This document shows, one piece after another, positions 6,477-14,075 of a DNA stretch of 23,444 nucleotides. The notes beneath the pieces are model-generated. The model saw only the letters and a list, made by a program, of their open reading frames with translations, had not been told where the DNA came from and searched no databases. The position numbers and the translations under genes were made by a program. Location: positions 1-23,444 of the IMG/VR virus record IMGVR_UViG_3300023174_000647. One strand, 5' to 3'. Origin of the DNA: a virus. Within the stretch, counting starts at the first letter, position 1, and the number at the start of each line of letters is the position of its first letter.

Positions 6477-7756
6477 GCGGACAACTCCTTCATTGTTGGC
6501 TTCCAATGCTGTTCAAATACTGTGTCGGCTCCATACCCTTGCGCATGGCTAATAGCCTGCTCAGAACGCCCTCTAGGCGCGTTATACGCCGACTTGAGAG
6601 CATTCACGATGTCAGGCACTGACGGTGTGAAGAACCACGACTTCTGAGCCGCATCCCACCATGGCTGACCTTCAACCGTCCAGCCGTCGCCGACCAGCTC
6701 AGGTTGTGCGGTGAAGTTTGAGACAATCACTCGACATCCACACGCTTGCGCTTCGATCACTGGAATGCCGAACCCTTCACCCATCGAGCAAGCCAACAGA
6801 ACATCGGACGCCGTGTACATCGCAGCCATCAAGTTCTGTGGCATACCGTGTCGATATGCGTACTGGTCAACGATCTTGTACTTGTCTGAACTGACTCCGC
6901 AAGCGTCAAGAAGTTGAATCAGATTGATACCAGACATCGCACCCATCGGCTCGGTGTAAAGATACAGAACCGCATCAGGATGATCTTTCGCAAAGATTGA
7001 ATACGCAAGCAGATTCTCTGCCCATGCCTTTCGCGCAGGCTGACTGCCTTTGTTCGTTGCGACCATTGAGATGACGAATTTGTCTTCTTCCCATCCCATA
7101 AACTTTCGGCCAGTCATCTTGCCACCATCAGCCAACGCGACAGTCTCGGTCGGTTTGAACACTGGTTCAATCGCGTGAGGAACATAAAGATGATCGATGC
7201 CTGCGATGTTCAACATTCGTGAACCAAACTTCGACATCGCGATCGGTTTCACATTCTCACGCGCACACCACTCCAACACTTCTGGCGGTGCAGGCTGATG
7301 ATCAATCGGAACCCACGACGCAATGTTCTTCAACTCTTTCAACGAATCAGATTTCAACACCCAAACATCAAACAAAGTCATCAACAATGTTGGTGTTGAA
7401 AGATCTTGACTAGCCCATTCCATTGTGTGCGCAACCACAACATCGTCGCTGTATGTCGCGAGTCCTTGTGGATACATTTTGAAACCATTCCAAGTCGATA
7501 CCGAACCCGCAAGTCCGTACATCGCGTGGACTGCTATTTGGTGGTCTTCTTTCGCGAGCCTTTGGATGACTTGCGCGGTTTGCTGACCGTATCCTGTTGC
7601 AGCCCAAGGTGCGTTTGAATACCAGACGACTCTGAGTCGGTCGGGATTGGTTTGTCTGATATTTCCAAGTAGTGCGCTGCGCCCGCTCGGACTAATCGCT
7701 CCGCCAACGCTCCTGGCATTTCCACTGGTCTGCCTTTGACTATTACCGTTTCCCAC
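6461..7756 (-). CDS. GT-B fold glycosyltransferase (group 1/GT4-like)
   Basis: 431 residues if started at GTG 7756. The recognisable domain begins at about residue 41 with LRVVWYSNAPWAATGYGQQT, where the GYG loop is typical of GT-B enzymes. The C-terminal donor domain has SMGEGFGIPVIEAQACGCRV, the E(x7)E region of GT4/GT1 enzymes. The first 40 residues overlap the 74-aa gene in another frame and look low-complexity, and there is no other ATG, GTG or TTG before the domain. The Shine-Dalgarno AGGAGG is 5 nt from this GTG and 3 nt from the ATG of the other gene, so initiation here is plausible; a -1 frameshift from the 74-aa frame is the alternative. The role is presumably sugar transfer, acceptor unknown. 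Confidence 0.85.
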   Translation of the reverse strand: MGNGNSQRQTSGNARSVGGAISPSGRSALLGNIRQTNPDRLRVVWYSNAPWAATGYGQQTAQVIQRLAKEDHQIAVHAMYGLAGSVSTWNGFKMYPQGLATYSDDVVVAHTMEWASQDLSTPTLLMTLFDVWVLKSDSLKELKNIASWVPIDHQPAPPEVLEWCARENVKPIAMSKFGSRMLNIAGIDHLYVPHAIEPVFKPTETVALADGGKMTGRKFMGWEEDKFVISMVATNKGSQPARKAWAENLLAYSIFAKDHPDAVLYLYTEPMGAMSGINLIQLLDACGVSSDKYKIVDQYAYRHGMPQNLMAAMYTASDVLLACSMGEGFGIPVIEAQACGCRVIVSNFTAQPELVGDGWTVEGQPWWDAAQKSWFFTPSVPDIVNALKSAYNAPRGRSEQAISHAQGYGADTVFEQHWKPTMKELSAWCRS

Positions 7757-7758
7757 AT
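7534..7758 (-). CDS. Small capsid-distal protein, overlapping the GT-B gene (74 aa)
   Basis: Begins MWETVIVKGRPVEMPGALAE and continues RLVRAGAAHYLEI, a compact sequence resembling small proteins often found just after actinophage capsid genes; it ends in a Lys/Ser-rich tail (SKPRKSSKGSRKKTTK). Its whole length overlaps the glycosyltransferase frame. In the first 110 nt this frame looks like the real protein; in the last 110 nt the glycosyltransferase frame is clearly coding, so that part is dual-coding or this protein has a different end. Shine-Dalgarno spacing to ATG 7758 is only 3 nt; an in-frame ATG at residue 14 is an alternative. Function unknown; a head-tail joining or capsid-associated role is inferred from position. 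Confidence 0.55.
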   Translation of the reverse strand: MWETVIVKGRPVEMPGALAERLVRAGAAHYLEISDKPIPTDSESSGIQTHLGLQQDTVSKPRKSSKGSRKKTTK

Positions 7759-7774
7759 GATCCTCCTAAGAATA

Positions 7775-7853
7775 GTGCAGGAATAGATAAAGCCTCGGCA
7801 AGTCCTGCACGACCGACCGAGGCTTAATCTTAGTCACAGCCCTTGCGGACTGC
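7775..7853 (-). ncRNA. Structured leader RNA: GNRA hairpin plus H-type pseudoknot
   Basis: In the 125-nt gap after the capsid gene the minus-strand RNA has (a) a 7-bp stem 7853-7847/7842-7836 closed by a GCAA (GNRA) tetraloop, with two G-U pairs that exist only in the minus-strand RNA; and (b) two interleaved perfect stems: AAGCCTCGG (7825-7817) with CCGAGGCTT (7798-7790), and GTGCAGGA (7810-7803) with TCCTGCAC (7782-7775). The loops are 6, 4 and 7 nt, a standard H-type pseudoknot. It ends 7 nt before AGGAGGA (7767-7761). It is not a simple terminator, since no U-tract follows. Control of translation of the 74-aa/glycosyltransferase start, mRNA stability or ligand sensing are all possible. 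I cannot match it to a named RNA family. Confidence 0.65.
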
Positions 7854-7874
7854 TATGTCTTTATTCGGATTAGT

Positions 7875-7889
7875 TCCTGATTATCAGGA
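7875..7889 (-). other. Small palindrome across the capsid stop codon
   Basis: TCCTGA TAA TCAGGA: 6-bp arms with a 3-nt loop spanning the TGA stop (7886-7884). It could be a weak RNA hairpin and may be part of the structured intergenic RNA just downstream. Too short to call a terminator. Confidence 0.3.
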
Positions 7890-9080
7890 TGCGCCACCGA
7901 TGAAGTATTTGACATGGCTTGGTTGTGGCAAGTTGCCGTCAACACGCATTGTTGCGCGGAAGGTAACAAGTCCGGTGTTGAATGCGAAGTCATCGCTTCG
8001 ATCCAAACGGATGCCACCGACTTGGCGAACATAGTACGAAGGAAGGTGTCCGAAGATAACCGACTTCGCTGCTGTTCCTGTTGATGCCATTGCTGGGTTC
8101 TCGAACACTGGGTATCCGAGGAGCAAGTCTTGCGCATCAGCGTTGAGTGCTGGTGAGAACACATAGTTGCCTGCTGTGTCCTTCAACGAGCGCATCTTCG
8201 CAATTGAAGACGAGTTCATCTGGAAGCCTGAACCAGCCAAACGACGACCAGCTGTGTCTACCGAGTAGACGAGGCTGATCAAGTTGTCTGCTGTGAACTG
8301 ACCAGTTGTTGCTGTTGCACCAGTGATACCAGAACCTGCTGCTGCGACGATACCTTTTGGTGCATTTGTGCCTGAACCAGTTGTCAACGCATCGTTAACT
8401 CGGAAACCAAGTTCGTTGCCGACCTGAGTTGCCAAGAATGACAAGATGTCAACACCGCTGTCTTCGATCAACTCTTGTGAGAGTTGTACGAGGAACGAAT
8501 ACTTGTACGCGCCCAAAGTGATGAATGAGTTGAAGATTGGATCCGACTCGCTGATTGCTGTTCCTTCGCCAACGATTGCAGCAGTTGAATACTGGGCAAG
8601 CGATGGAATCTGAAGGTTCTCACCTGATGCTGTGTTCAACACTGTTGAAGTTGTAAGCATTGGACCAACGTGACGAGCGAGCAAGATAACTTGATCGTAG
8701 AACGAAGTTGGAACTGGTGAACCAGTTGATGTTTTTACAACGTCGCGCTTTTCAAATGAGTGCGAACGAACTTCGCCTTTTGCCATCGAGCGGATGACAT
8801 CAACATCTGAACGAACACCGCGTGGAGCGTCAGCGACAGGACGAACCTGGTCTGCCATCTCGCGTGTTGCTGCATCCAAACGAAGTTCACGAGCCTCATC
8901 GGCGCGATACTTCTCGATTGTCACTTGACGATCTTCAAGTTCTTTGCTGATCTTCTCGTATGTCTGTGTCTCTTCTGCTGTCAAGTCACGCTTCTCAGCG
9001 GTTGCAACATCAAGAATCTTCTTAGCGGCTTCCCACGCTGTTGCGCGTTGTGCCATTTGTTGTTCAATAAATTGTTTCAT
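7884..9080 (-). CDS. HK97-fold major capsid protein
   Basis: 398 residues. Residues 1-95 are a charged coiled-coil delta/scaffold domain (MKQFIEQQMAQRATAWEAAK). The mature fold begins after about residue 100 with PVPTSFYDQVILLARHVGPM, IPSLAQYSTAAIVGEGTAI, the E-loop/spine region (YKYSFLVQLSQELIEDSGVD) and GTNAPKGIVAA. This is the standard phage_capsid (HK97 gp5) family. The S78 protease encoded just upstream should remove the N-terminal domain during maturation. The start has GAGGAAACC directly before ATG 9080. The gene is preceded by a 124-nt non-coding gap with 19-bp direct repeats and followed by the pseudoknot leader, so it may be expressed as its own unit. Confidence 0.95.
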   Translation of the reverse strand: MKQFIEQQMAQRATAWEAAKKILDVATAEKRDLTAEETQTYEKISKELEDRQVTIEKYRADEARELRLDAATREMADQVRPVADAPRGVRSDVDVIRSMAKGEVRSHSFEKRDVVKTSTGSPVPTSFYDQVILLARHVGPMLTTSTVLNTASGENLQIPSLAQYSTAAIVGEGTAISESDPIFNSFITLGAYKYSFLVQLSQELIEDSGVDILSFLATQVGNELGFRVNDALTTGSGTNAPKGIVAAAGSGITGATATTGQFTADNLISLVYSVDTAGRRLAGSGFQMNSSSIAKMRSLKDTAGNYVFSPALNADAQDLLLGYPVFENPAMASTGTAAKSVIFGHLPSYYVRQVGGIRLDRSDDFAFNTGLVTFRATMRVDGNLPQPSHVKYFIGGAS

Positions 9081-9132
9081 GGTTTCCTCGTGTGTGGTTG
9101 TGATTGGATATGCGAATGTAGTTGTCTTCCGA

Positions 9133-9179
9133 TCGTAGCGGAACGCTTACCAATCTCTAGTCGTAGCGGAACGCTTACC
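9133..9179 (-). repeat. Two 19-bp direct repeats upstream of the capsid gene
   Basis: GGTAAGCGTTCCGCTACGA occurs exactly twice on the minus strand, at 9179-9161 and 9151-9133, 28 nt apart start to start. Each copy is itself an imperfect inverted repeat (GTA-A-GCG TTC CGC-TAC). They fill the middle of the 124-nt gap 9081-9204 between protease and capsid genes, the largest gap in the head operon besides the one after the capsid. They could be protein sites, paired small hairpins in the capsid mRNA leader, or an RNA processing site. I see no convincing -35/-10 pair in the gap. Confidence 0.7.
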
Positions 9180-9204
9180 GACAAGAAGAACTATAGACGA
9201 GAAG

Positions 9205-11481
9205 TTAGAACGATTTCAATAGTTCAAGATGTTTGGCAAGAATGTTCACGGAGGCAGGAACTTGCGCTGGTTCGGCGCGAAGTTTGCTGACCGCGCTCGA
9301 TAGCAGTTCGGCTGATTCGTCCGACAAAGTGTTGCCAGATTCGAGCATCGTGATCGCCTCGGCGAGCTTGTCTGCGTCAACACCTGTGCGTTTGGCAAGT
9401 AGGTCAAGAGAACGAACACTTGCCGAAGTTGCCTTGTAAGCAGGGAAGCCAGTCACGACCGACACTTCATGCAAACGAACCTGGCGTAGTTCGCGTGTCA
9501 TGCCGTCATCTGACCATGAGTCTCCACCGGCAGGAACTGAGAAGCCAAACGACATCGAGTCAACATCGCCTCGTTGCATAAGAACACTCAGATCACGGCC
9601 GACAGTCGTGTCTGGCAGATCTGCGTTCACTAACAATCCTTTAGAATCTTCTTCAAGTCGTAAAGTCCTTGACCTTGTCGAAGCGAGAAGCATTGACGAA
9701 TCATGGTTCATGTACATTTTGATCGGCTGACGACTCTTCAAAGATTTCTTAAATGCACCTTGCGCGATTCGCTCGATGAATGGCAACGGTTCAGAATCAG
9801 AGTTGAACACTGCTGCATAACCTGTGAATGACATTCCGTCACCTGTTGGACCTGCTCGCAGTTCAAACTCGTTGACTTGGATGCGACGTGTCTCGACCTT
9901 GTTGTCTTCCATGCCTGGAATGTTAGCAAAGTATTCAGACTTGGTGCGATAGAAGTTGAACAATCCTCGTTCGGCTTTGATCGCGTTCGCTTTACGCTCG
10001 TACCAGTCTCGTGCTGGTTGAGGGTTCAACGGATTGATGCCCCACAAATAATGTGCTACAGCACCCGCACCAGGAAACTGATCGTTCGTTGAGTCCGAGT
10101 TCTTTGGTGCTTCTAGATCGACTGCGTGTCGTTGCGCCCATGCGTTTGATCGGATGACTTTGTCTTCCGTGATGTCGCCTCTTGCCAGATCTCGTGCTTC
10201 ACGAACGGTTCGATCGACCAGCCCTTCACCCGCGAGTCCTTGACCGTAATAGTCCAATCCTTTGCGAGCAGCCGTGCGAATGTACACAGGTATCTCAAGA
10301 GATACTTGCCGATCTTCTTCAACCATGTCTTCATGTGGTTGCCAAGCGTTGCAATAGAATCCGCCGTTGACATAAGCATCCCATCTCTCGCAATACGCTT
10401 TGAGATTGTCACCTTCGCCTTGAACATTTGATTCGTCGTAAAAGTGACAGTTCCCACATGCGCGACCTTCAGGAACATCAGGCGACAAGGCTGGTCGATA
10501 GTTGTCAGGAAGTGCGCGTTCAGCTTCGGAATGTTTCGGATGATCAACATGTAACAGATCGTTGTCGGTGATGTAGGCAGGATTCTGCGGATGACCAGTG
10601 CGACTCAAGTACAGGAACGCATTCACACGCGCCATCGACCAAGCCGCTCGACTAACACCAGGACGATGCGATGTCGAATAGGCACCAGACCCGCGACGAT
10701 AAACCGACTTCAACACACCAAGCGTCACACGAGTCCAAACTGGCCGATCACCTTCAGTCATCTTCTCGTTGTGATCGGTGACTTTGTTTCGCAACGCAGT
10801 TTCGGTCGCTTCATTGATTTCAATCCCACCTTGTTTGCCTGCTGCTGAACCGGCAGGATTCTTGTCGCTACCTGTGATCTGATCTTCTGGTGGTGCTGGT
10901 GCGCGTTGAGAAGGCACATCAAGCGAAACTTGACGCATAGATGGCATCTCGTCTGCTGTAATTGTTTTCGGATCTTTCGTTGCAATACCAACTGAAGCAT
11001 ATGCACGTCGAGCGTCAGCATCATTATCAATCGCCAACTTGACTGGATTCTCTTGAAGAATATCTTGAGCAGTCATTTTCTTGTATTCAGGAGTTGACAT
11101 TGACATATCTTCATTAAATTGAATGTCATTGAATTGAACTCCAGCATCAGCAAGTTCTTTTATCGTTTTCGCTTCATCCGAATCTGGACGACCTGTCACG
11201 ATATAAATGTAATAATCGGTATATAACAGATTTACATAGTCAATATTTTTTTGGATACCACGACTGCCAGAAAGCAGCGTTCCATCAATATCAACGATGA
11301 TGACTTCATTGGCTCGAAAATTGCGTTCGCCACCTGGTTCCATGTCTTCGGCGATAGACACCGCGACCATCTGATCGATTGCGTCTTGTTTTGTTTCGTG
11401 ACAGCCGATCACTTCGCCGTCTTCTTTGATAGTTGCCCAACCAGAACAGTCTGGTGACTTGTCAGTAATGAAGTAAGGCAT
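9205..11481 (-). CDS. Multidomain prohead protease (S78) polyprotein with HAD-like insert
   Basis: 758 residues, far longer than a typical 200-residue prohead protease. In order: an N-terminal phage domain (residues 1-55, YFITDKSPDCSGWATIKEDG); a HAD phosphatase-like domain (58-165: VDIDGTLL, VTGRP, IDNDADARRAY); a region with HRPGVSRAAWSMARVNAFL (272-290); a four-Cys motif C342-x2-C345-x18-C364-x12-C377 resembling HiPIP iron-sulfur or zinc sites; a domain at 397-500 (IRTAARKGLDYYGQGLAGEG); and the S78 protease (about 530-690) with MNHD (H593), MSFGF (S644) and LHEVSVV (E672) as likely catalytic residues. It should process capsid and scaffold in the prohead. The HAD part (about 10980-11330) is visibly AT-richer than its surroundings, suggesting a later insertion. 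The start overlaps the previous stop (TAATG). Confidence 0.88.
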   Translation of the reverse strand: MPYFITDKSPDCSGWATIKEDGEVIGCHETKQDAIDQMVAVSIAEDMEPGGERNFRANEVIIVDIDGTLLSGSRGIQKNIDYVNLLYTDYYIYIVTGRPDSDEAKTIKELADAGVQFNDIQFNEDMSMSTPEYKKMTAQDILQENPVKLAIDNDADARRAYASVGIATKDPKTITADEMPSMRQVSLDVPSQRAPAPPEDQITGSDKNPAGSAAGKQGGIEINEATETALRNKVTDHNEKMTEGDRPVWTRVTLGVLKSVYRRGSGAYSTSHRPGVSRAAWSMARVNAFLYLSRTGHPQNPAYITDNDLLHVDHPKHSEAERALPDNYRPALSPDVPEGRACGNCHFYDESNVQGEGDNLKAYCERWDAYVNGGFYCNAWQPHEDMVEEDRQVSLEIPVYIRTAARKGLDYYGQGLAGEGLVDRTVREARDLARGDITEDKVIRSNAWAQRHAVDLEAPKNSDSTNDQFPGAGAVAHYLWGINPLNPQPARDWYERKANAIKAERGLFNFYRTKSEYFANIPGMEDNKVETRRIQVNEFELRAGPTGDGMSFTGYAAVFNSDSEPLPFIERIAQGAFKKSLKSRQPIKMYMNHDSSMLLASTRSRTLRLEEDSKGLLVNADLPDTTVGRDLSVLMQRGDVDSMSFGFSVPAGGDSWSDDGMTRELRQVRLHEVSVVTGFPAYKATSASVRSLDLLAKRTGVDADKLAEAITMLESGNTLSDESAELLSSAVSKLRAEPAQVPASVNILAKHLELLKSF

Positions 11482-12155
11482 TAGACCAACAATAATATCT
11501 CAGCGTCATCGTCCAAGATGCTGAATGTGATCGAGCTGGTCGCAGTGCAACTTGCACCATTGAGGATGGCCGAGGCGACCGCGTAGCGTCGCTTCGGTTG
11601 GATGACAGGTATCTCGACTTGCGGTAATGGTTCAATCTTCTTGCGTGGTGATGTTGAATAAACTCGGCGTCCGCCAGACGGTGTCGGCTCAGGTACTGGT
11701 ATGTCGCCTGCGGTAGCGATTGCGACAAGCCCGCCAAGCGTCGCAGTGAATACTGGGAACCCTTCAGCCTGAGCAATGGCTGTGGCATCTAAACCACCAA
11801 GCGGTGCAGATAAGACAGCGAACTGGACGACAGTTGCAGAAGCATTCGCATCTAAACCGCCAAGCGGAGCAGACAAGACTGCAAACTGCGTGACAGTTGC
11901 GGACACATTGGCATCTAGACCACCAAGCGGAGCAGATAAGACTGCAAACTGTGTGACAGTCGCAGAAGCGTTCGCGTCTAAACCGCCAAGACTCGAAGAT
12001 GCTGTTGCGGTAGTAAGAAACGGTGAACCGTTTAGAACCTCTGCGCCGTCAAGTTGCGAACTGTCAAGAATGAACGACCGACCAGAAGGACCGTCTAAAC
12101 CGTAGGCAGTGTCATCTAACTGTGAAAGGTCTAACTTGAATCTTATGACCGCCAT
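11481..12155 (-). CDS. Repeat-containing structural-type protein (224 aa)
   Basis: Starts MAVIRFKLDLSQLDDTAYG. The core holds three near-identical 21-residue repeats of the type SAPLGGLDANASATVTQFAV plus degenerate copies on both sides; each ends in hydrophobic strands, suggesting a repetitive beta structure. A Pro-rich linker (VPEPTPSGGRR) and a basic stretch follow, and the C-terminus (SAILNGASCTATSSITFSI) looks like a further diverged copy. It sits between another small structural-type gene and the protease and overlaps the protease start by one base. I do not recognise the family; a head decoration, fibre or adhesion-type virion protein is plausible from the repeats and location only. There is no obvious Shine-Dalgarno, so it probably relies on the gene 7 nt upstream. 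Confidence 0.7.
   Translation of the reverse strand: MAVIRFKLDLSQLDDTAYGLDGPSGRSFILDSSQLDGAEVLNGSPFLTTATASSSLGGLDANASATVTQFAVLSAPLGGLDANVSATVTQFAVLSAPLGGLDANASATVVQFAVLSAPLGGLDATAIAQAEGFPVFTATLGGLVAIATAGDIPVPEPTPSGGRRVYSTSPRKKIEPLPQVEIPVIQPKRRYAVASAILNGASCTATSSITFSILDDDAEILLLV
11791..11979. repeat. Three 63-bp tandem repeats inside the structural gene
   Basis: Units 11791-11853, 11854-11916 and 11917-11979 differ at few positions and each encodes 21 residues, so copy-number changes keep the frame. A partial unit (11980 to about 12000) and a degenerate one (about 11728-11790) flank them. High DNA identity points to recent slippage or recombination expansion. Confidence 0.9.
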
Positions 12156-12162
12156 AGCGGAA

Positions 12163-12546
12163 CTAACTTGCGACTGTTAAGGAAGCACTGAGGTTGCCTG
12201 CGGTGATCGTGTAAGTATCGCCTGCGGTGTAAGCACCAGCGACGACAGTTCCAGAGAACAAGAAATTGCCTGCCGTCAAATTATCCCAAACTGTAAAGTG
12301 TGTTGCGTCTTGCGAACCTGCGATGTTCGTCCAAGAAATATCTGCGTCAGAAGTAATCACACCGGCAGAAGCAACACCGAAAGAAATTGCTTTGCGAGTA
12401 GTTTCAGTCGCAGGAAACGCAGTGCCAAGCGGACCAGGATCTTGCGTATGAAGTTTCACATAGGCAACAGCAACAGCGAACGAAGTGTTGTTGCCGACAG
12501 CGTCAAGAATTGCGTTGCAAAGATAAGCCGATAAACCGTGAGCCAT
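12163..12546 (-). CDS. Conserved phage structural-type protein (127 aa)
   Basis: Contains YVKLHTQDPGPLGTAFPATE, TRKAISFG, DISWTNIAGS, HFTVWDNLTAGNFLFSG and GDTYTITAGNLSASL. This is a recurring all-beta actinophage protein, also found as a domain at the end of minor tail proteins and fibres. The likely role is a virion surface or fibre-associated protein. The start ATG 12546 forms TAATG with the portal stop, so it is translated by coupling. The exact role is not known to me; the family resemblance is recalled from motif pattern. Confidence 0.75.
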   Translation of the reverse strand: MAHGLSAYLCNAILDAVGNNTSFAVAVAYVKLHTQDPGPLGTAFPATETTRKAISFGVASAGVITSDADISWTNIAGSQDATHFTVWDNLTAGNFLFSGTVVAGAYTAGDTYTITAGNLSASLTVAS

Positions 12547-14075
12547 TAGTCTTCGGTCCTTTCAGTGATAGTCAAAATACGACCCTCAGCATCACGTTCA
12601 ACTGTTCGCACAGTCGGACGGTTCTCAGGAATGTTTACACGCACAACAGTCTCAGGCACATTGATCACAGGTGCAGCGACATTCACTTGAGCCGGTGGAA
12701 CATTCACCAGAATCTCTGGCATCGTCACATTCACATCACGCTGATTCACATCGTAAGACGGAGCAGGATCGGCAACAGGTTGCAACATGGTCGGTGCAAC
12801 ACCAGTGTGTTTGATCGGATCAACATCAAGTGCTTTCAAAACTGACGCAGGTTCGAAACCTGCGTTGATGAGACGCTGAACCATTGTTGTCTTGCGGTCA
12901 AGTTCTGTCAGACCAGCTGCACCAAGATCGACGTTGGCGAGCGGTACACGGTAAGCCTCGCCACCTTCGGCTGGTCGTAGATCTTCGAATCGTCGCACAT
13001 CATTGATTGACAACCAACCCGCTTGCAAACCTGATGAGTAGCCTGCGACACGCGAACCGAAGTCGCCGCGCATCAACCCATCCAAGTTGAACTTCATGAA
13101 CGCGCCGTTGGTTAGAAGTTGGCGAGAATATCCGTCTTCAATCTTGGTGACATAAGGTCGCAACGTGTGCATCACGAAATGGATGCCGTTCATTTCGACT
13201 GATGCGTATGCTTGCGCACCGGCTTGAATCACTCCAGCCATTGATGGTGGGACACGGAATGCGCGAAGGATTTCTTCAACTGCGAACTGTCGTGACTGTA
13301 GAAACTGTGAGTCGTCTGGTGCGACCGAGGTTGTGGTGTACTTAGCACCGCCAAACAGGATGCCTGGTCGGTGTGAGCGTCGTAAACCTTTGTGACCTTC
13401 TTCGAATCCGTCAACAAGCGACTTGGCTTGTTCGCGGGTCAGGTTGCCTGGGAACTCGATGATGCCAGAAGTGTGCGAACCTTGACCGAAGAACCTTGCA
13501 GCGAACTCTTCCAATGCTTTCGATAGTCCGAGGTTTTCTTTGACAAGTTCGATGCGTGAACGGCCACGAAGATCGCCTGGCAAACGCAACTCAGACAGAT
13601 GAATCATGTCTTCATGTTCGATCACGTCACGGTTGTCAAACACATAGATGATTCGGCGAGACTCGTCACGCTTCACTTCAACCTTTAGAGGATTCAATAC
13701 AGCCAAACCTGCAACACCTTGATTGTCACGAATGATTCGAGTGAACGAGTTACCGTTCAACAGCATCGACACGAGAACCTGCTGGAAGTGATCGGTGCGT
13801 GACACGCCGATCTCAGGCATGTCCAACCATTCAGGTCGCGGACGGTAAGGACGACGATCACCGTCAACACGAATGAAAGTGTCCACCGGTAATGTTGAGA
13901 TCGAGTCGGCGATAAGTCGGACACACGCATACACGGTTCCGATCTTTAGCGAATCTTCTTGAGTGACTACCGTGCCAGAGTTCGTTGTGAATTGGAATGC
14001 GTCACCTGCTGCGAACAGCGACTGGAACGAGACCGCTCGTTGCTCGCTTCTTGAATCAAACAGTCTTGACAACAT
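12546..14075 (-). CDS. Portal protein (HK97/SPP1-like)
   Basis: 509 residues. The typical siphovirus portal features are all seen: VVTQEDSLKIGTVYACVRLI near residue 40-60, STLPVDTF, LLNGNSFTRIIRD, NPLKVEVKRDES, a stem/clip region with SLVDGFEEGHKG, and FRVPPSMAGVI. The last 80 residues are a Val/Pro/Asn-rich tail (PEILVNVPPAQVNVAAPVIN), common as a disordered extension in actinophage portals. It forms the dodecameric DNA channel at the unique capsid vertex. The start overlaps the stop of the small membrane protein gene (TGATG). It lies between terminase and protease, the standard order. Confidence 0.93.
   Translation of the reverse strand: MLSRLFDSRSEQRAVSFQSLFAAGDAFQFTTNSGTVVTQEDSLKIGTVYACVRLIADSISTLPVDTFIRVDGDRRPYRPRPEWLDMPEIGVSRTDHFQQVLVSMLLNGNSFTRIIRDNQGVAGLAVLNPLKVEVKRDESRRIIYVFDNRDVIEHEDMIHLSELRLPGDLRGRSRIELVKENLGLSKALEEFAARFFGQGSHTSGIIEFPGNLTREQAKSLVDGFEEGHKGLRRSHRPGILFGGAKYTTTSVAPDDSQFLQSRQFAVEEILRAFRVPPSMAGVIQAGAQAYASVEMNGIHFVMHTLRPYVTKIEDGYSRQLLTNGAFMKFNLDGLMRGDFGSRVAGYSSGLQAGWLSINDVRRFEDLRPAEGGEAYRVPLANVDLGAAGLTELDRKTTMVQRLINAGFEPASVLKALDVDPIKHTGVAPTMLQPVADPAPSYDVNQRDVNVTMPEILVNVPPAQVNVAAPVINVPETVVRVNIPENRPTVRTVERDAEGRILTITERTED

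Noticed and set aside
10113-10550. 145-codon same-strand frame inside the protease gene
   Set aside because: It overlaps the clear polyprotein frame (Cys site and IRTAARKG domain) and shows no domain pattern.
11791-11979. CRISPR array
   Set aside because: Units are contiguous 63-bp coding repeats without unique spacers.
11776-12105. Plus-strand open frame with SKPPSGADKTAN repeats
   Set aside because: It is the antisense image of the 63-bp repeats in the minus-strand gene; no ribosome site and no plus-strand neighbours.
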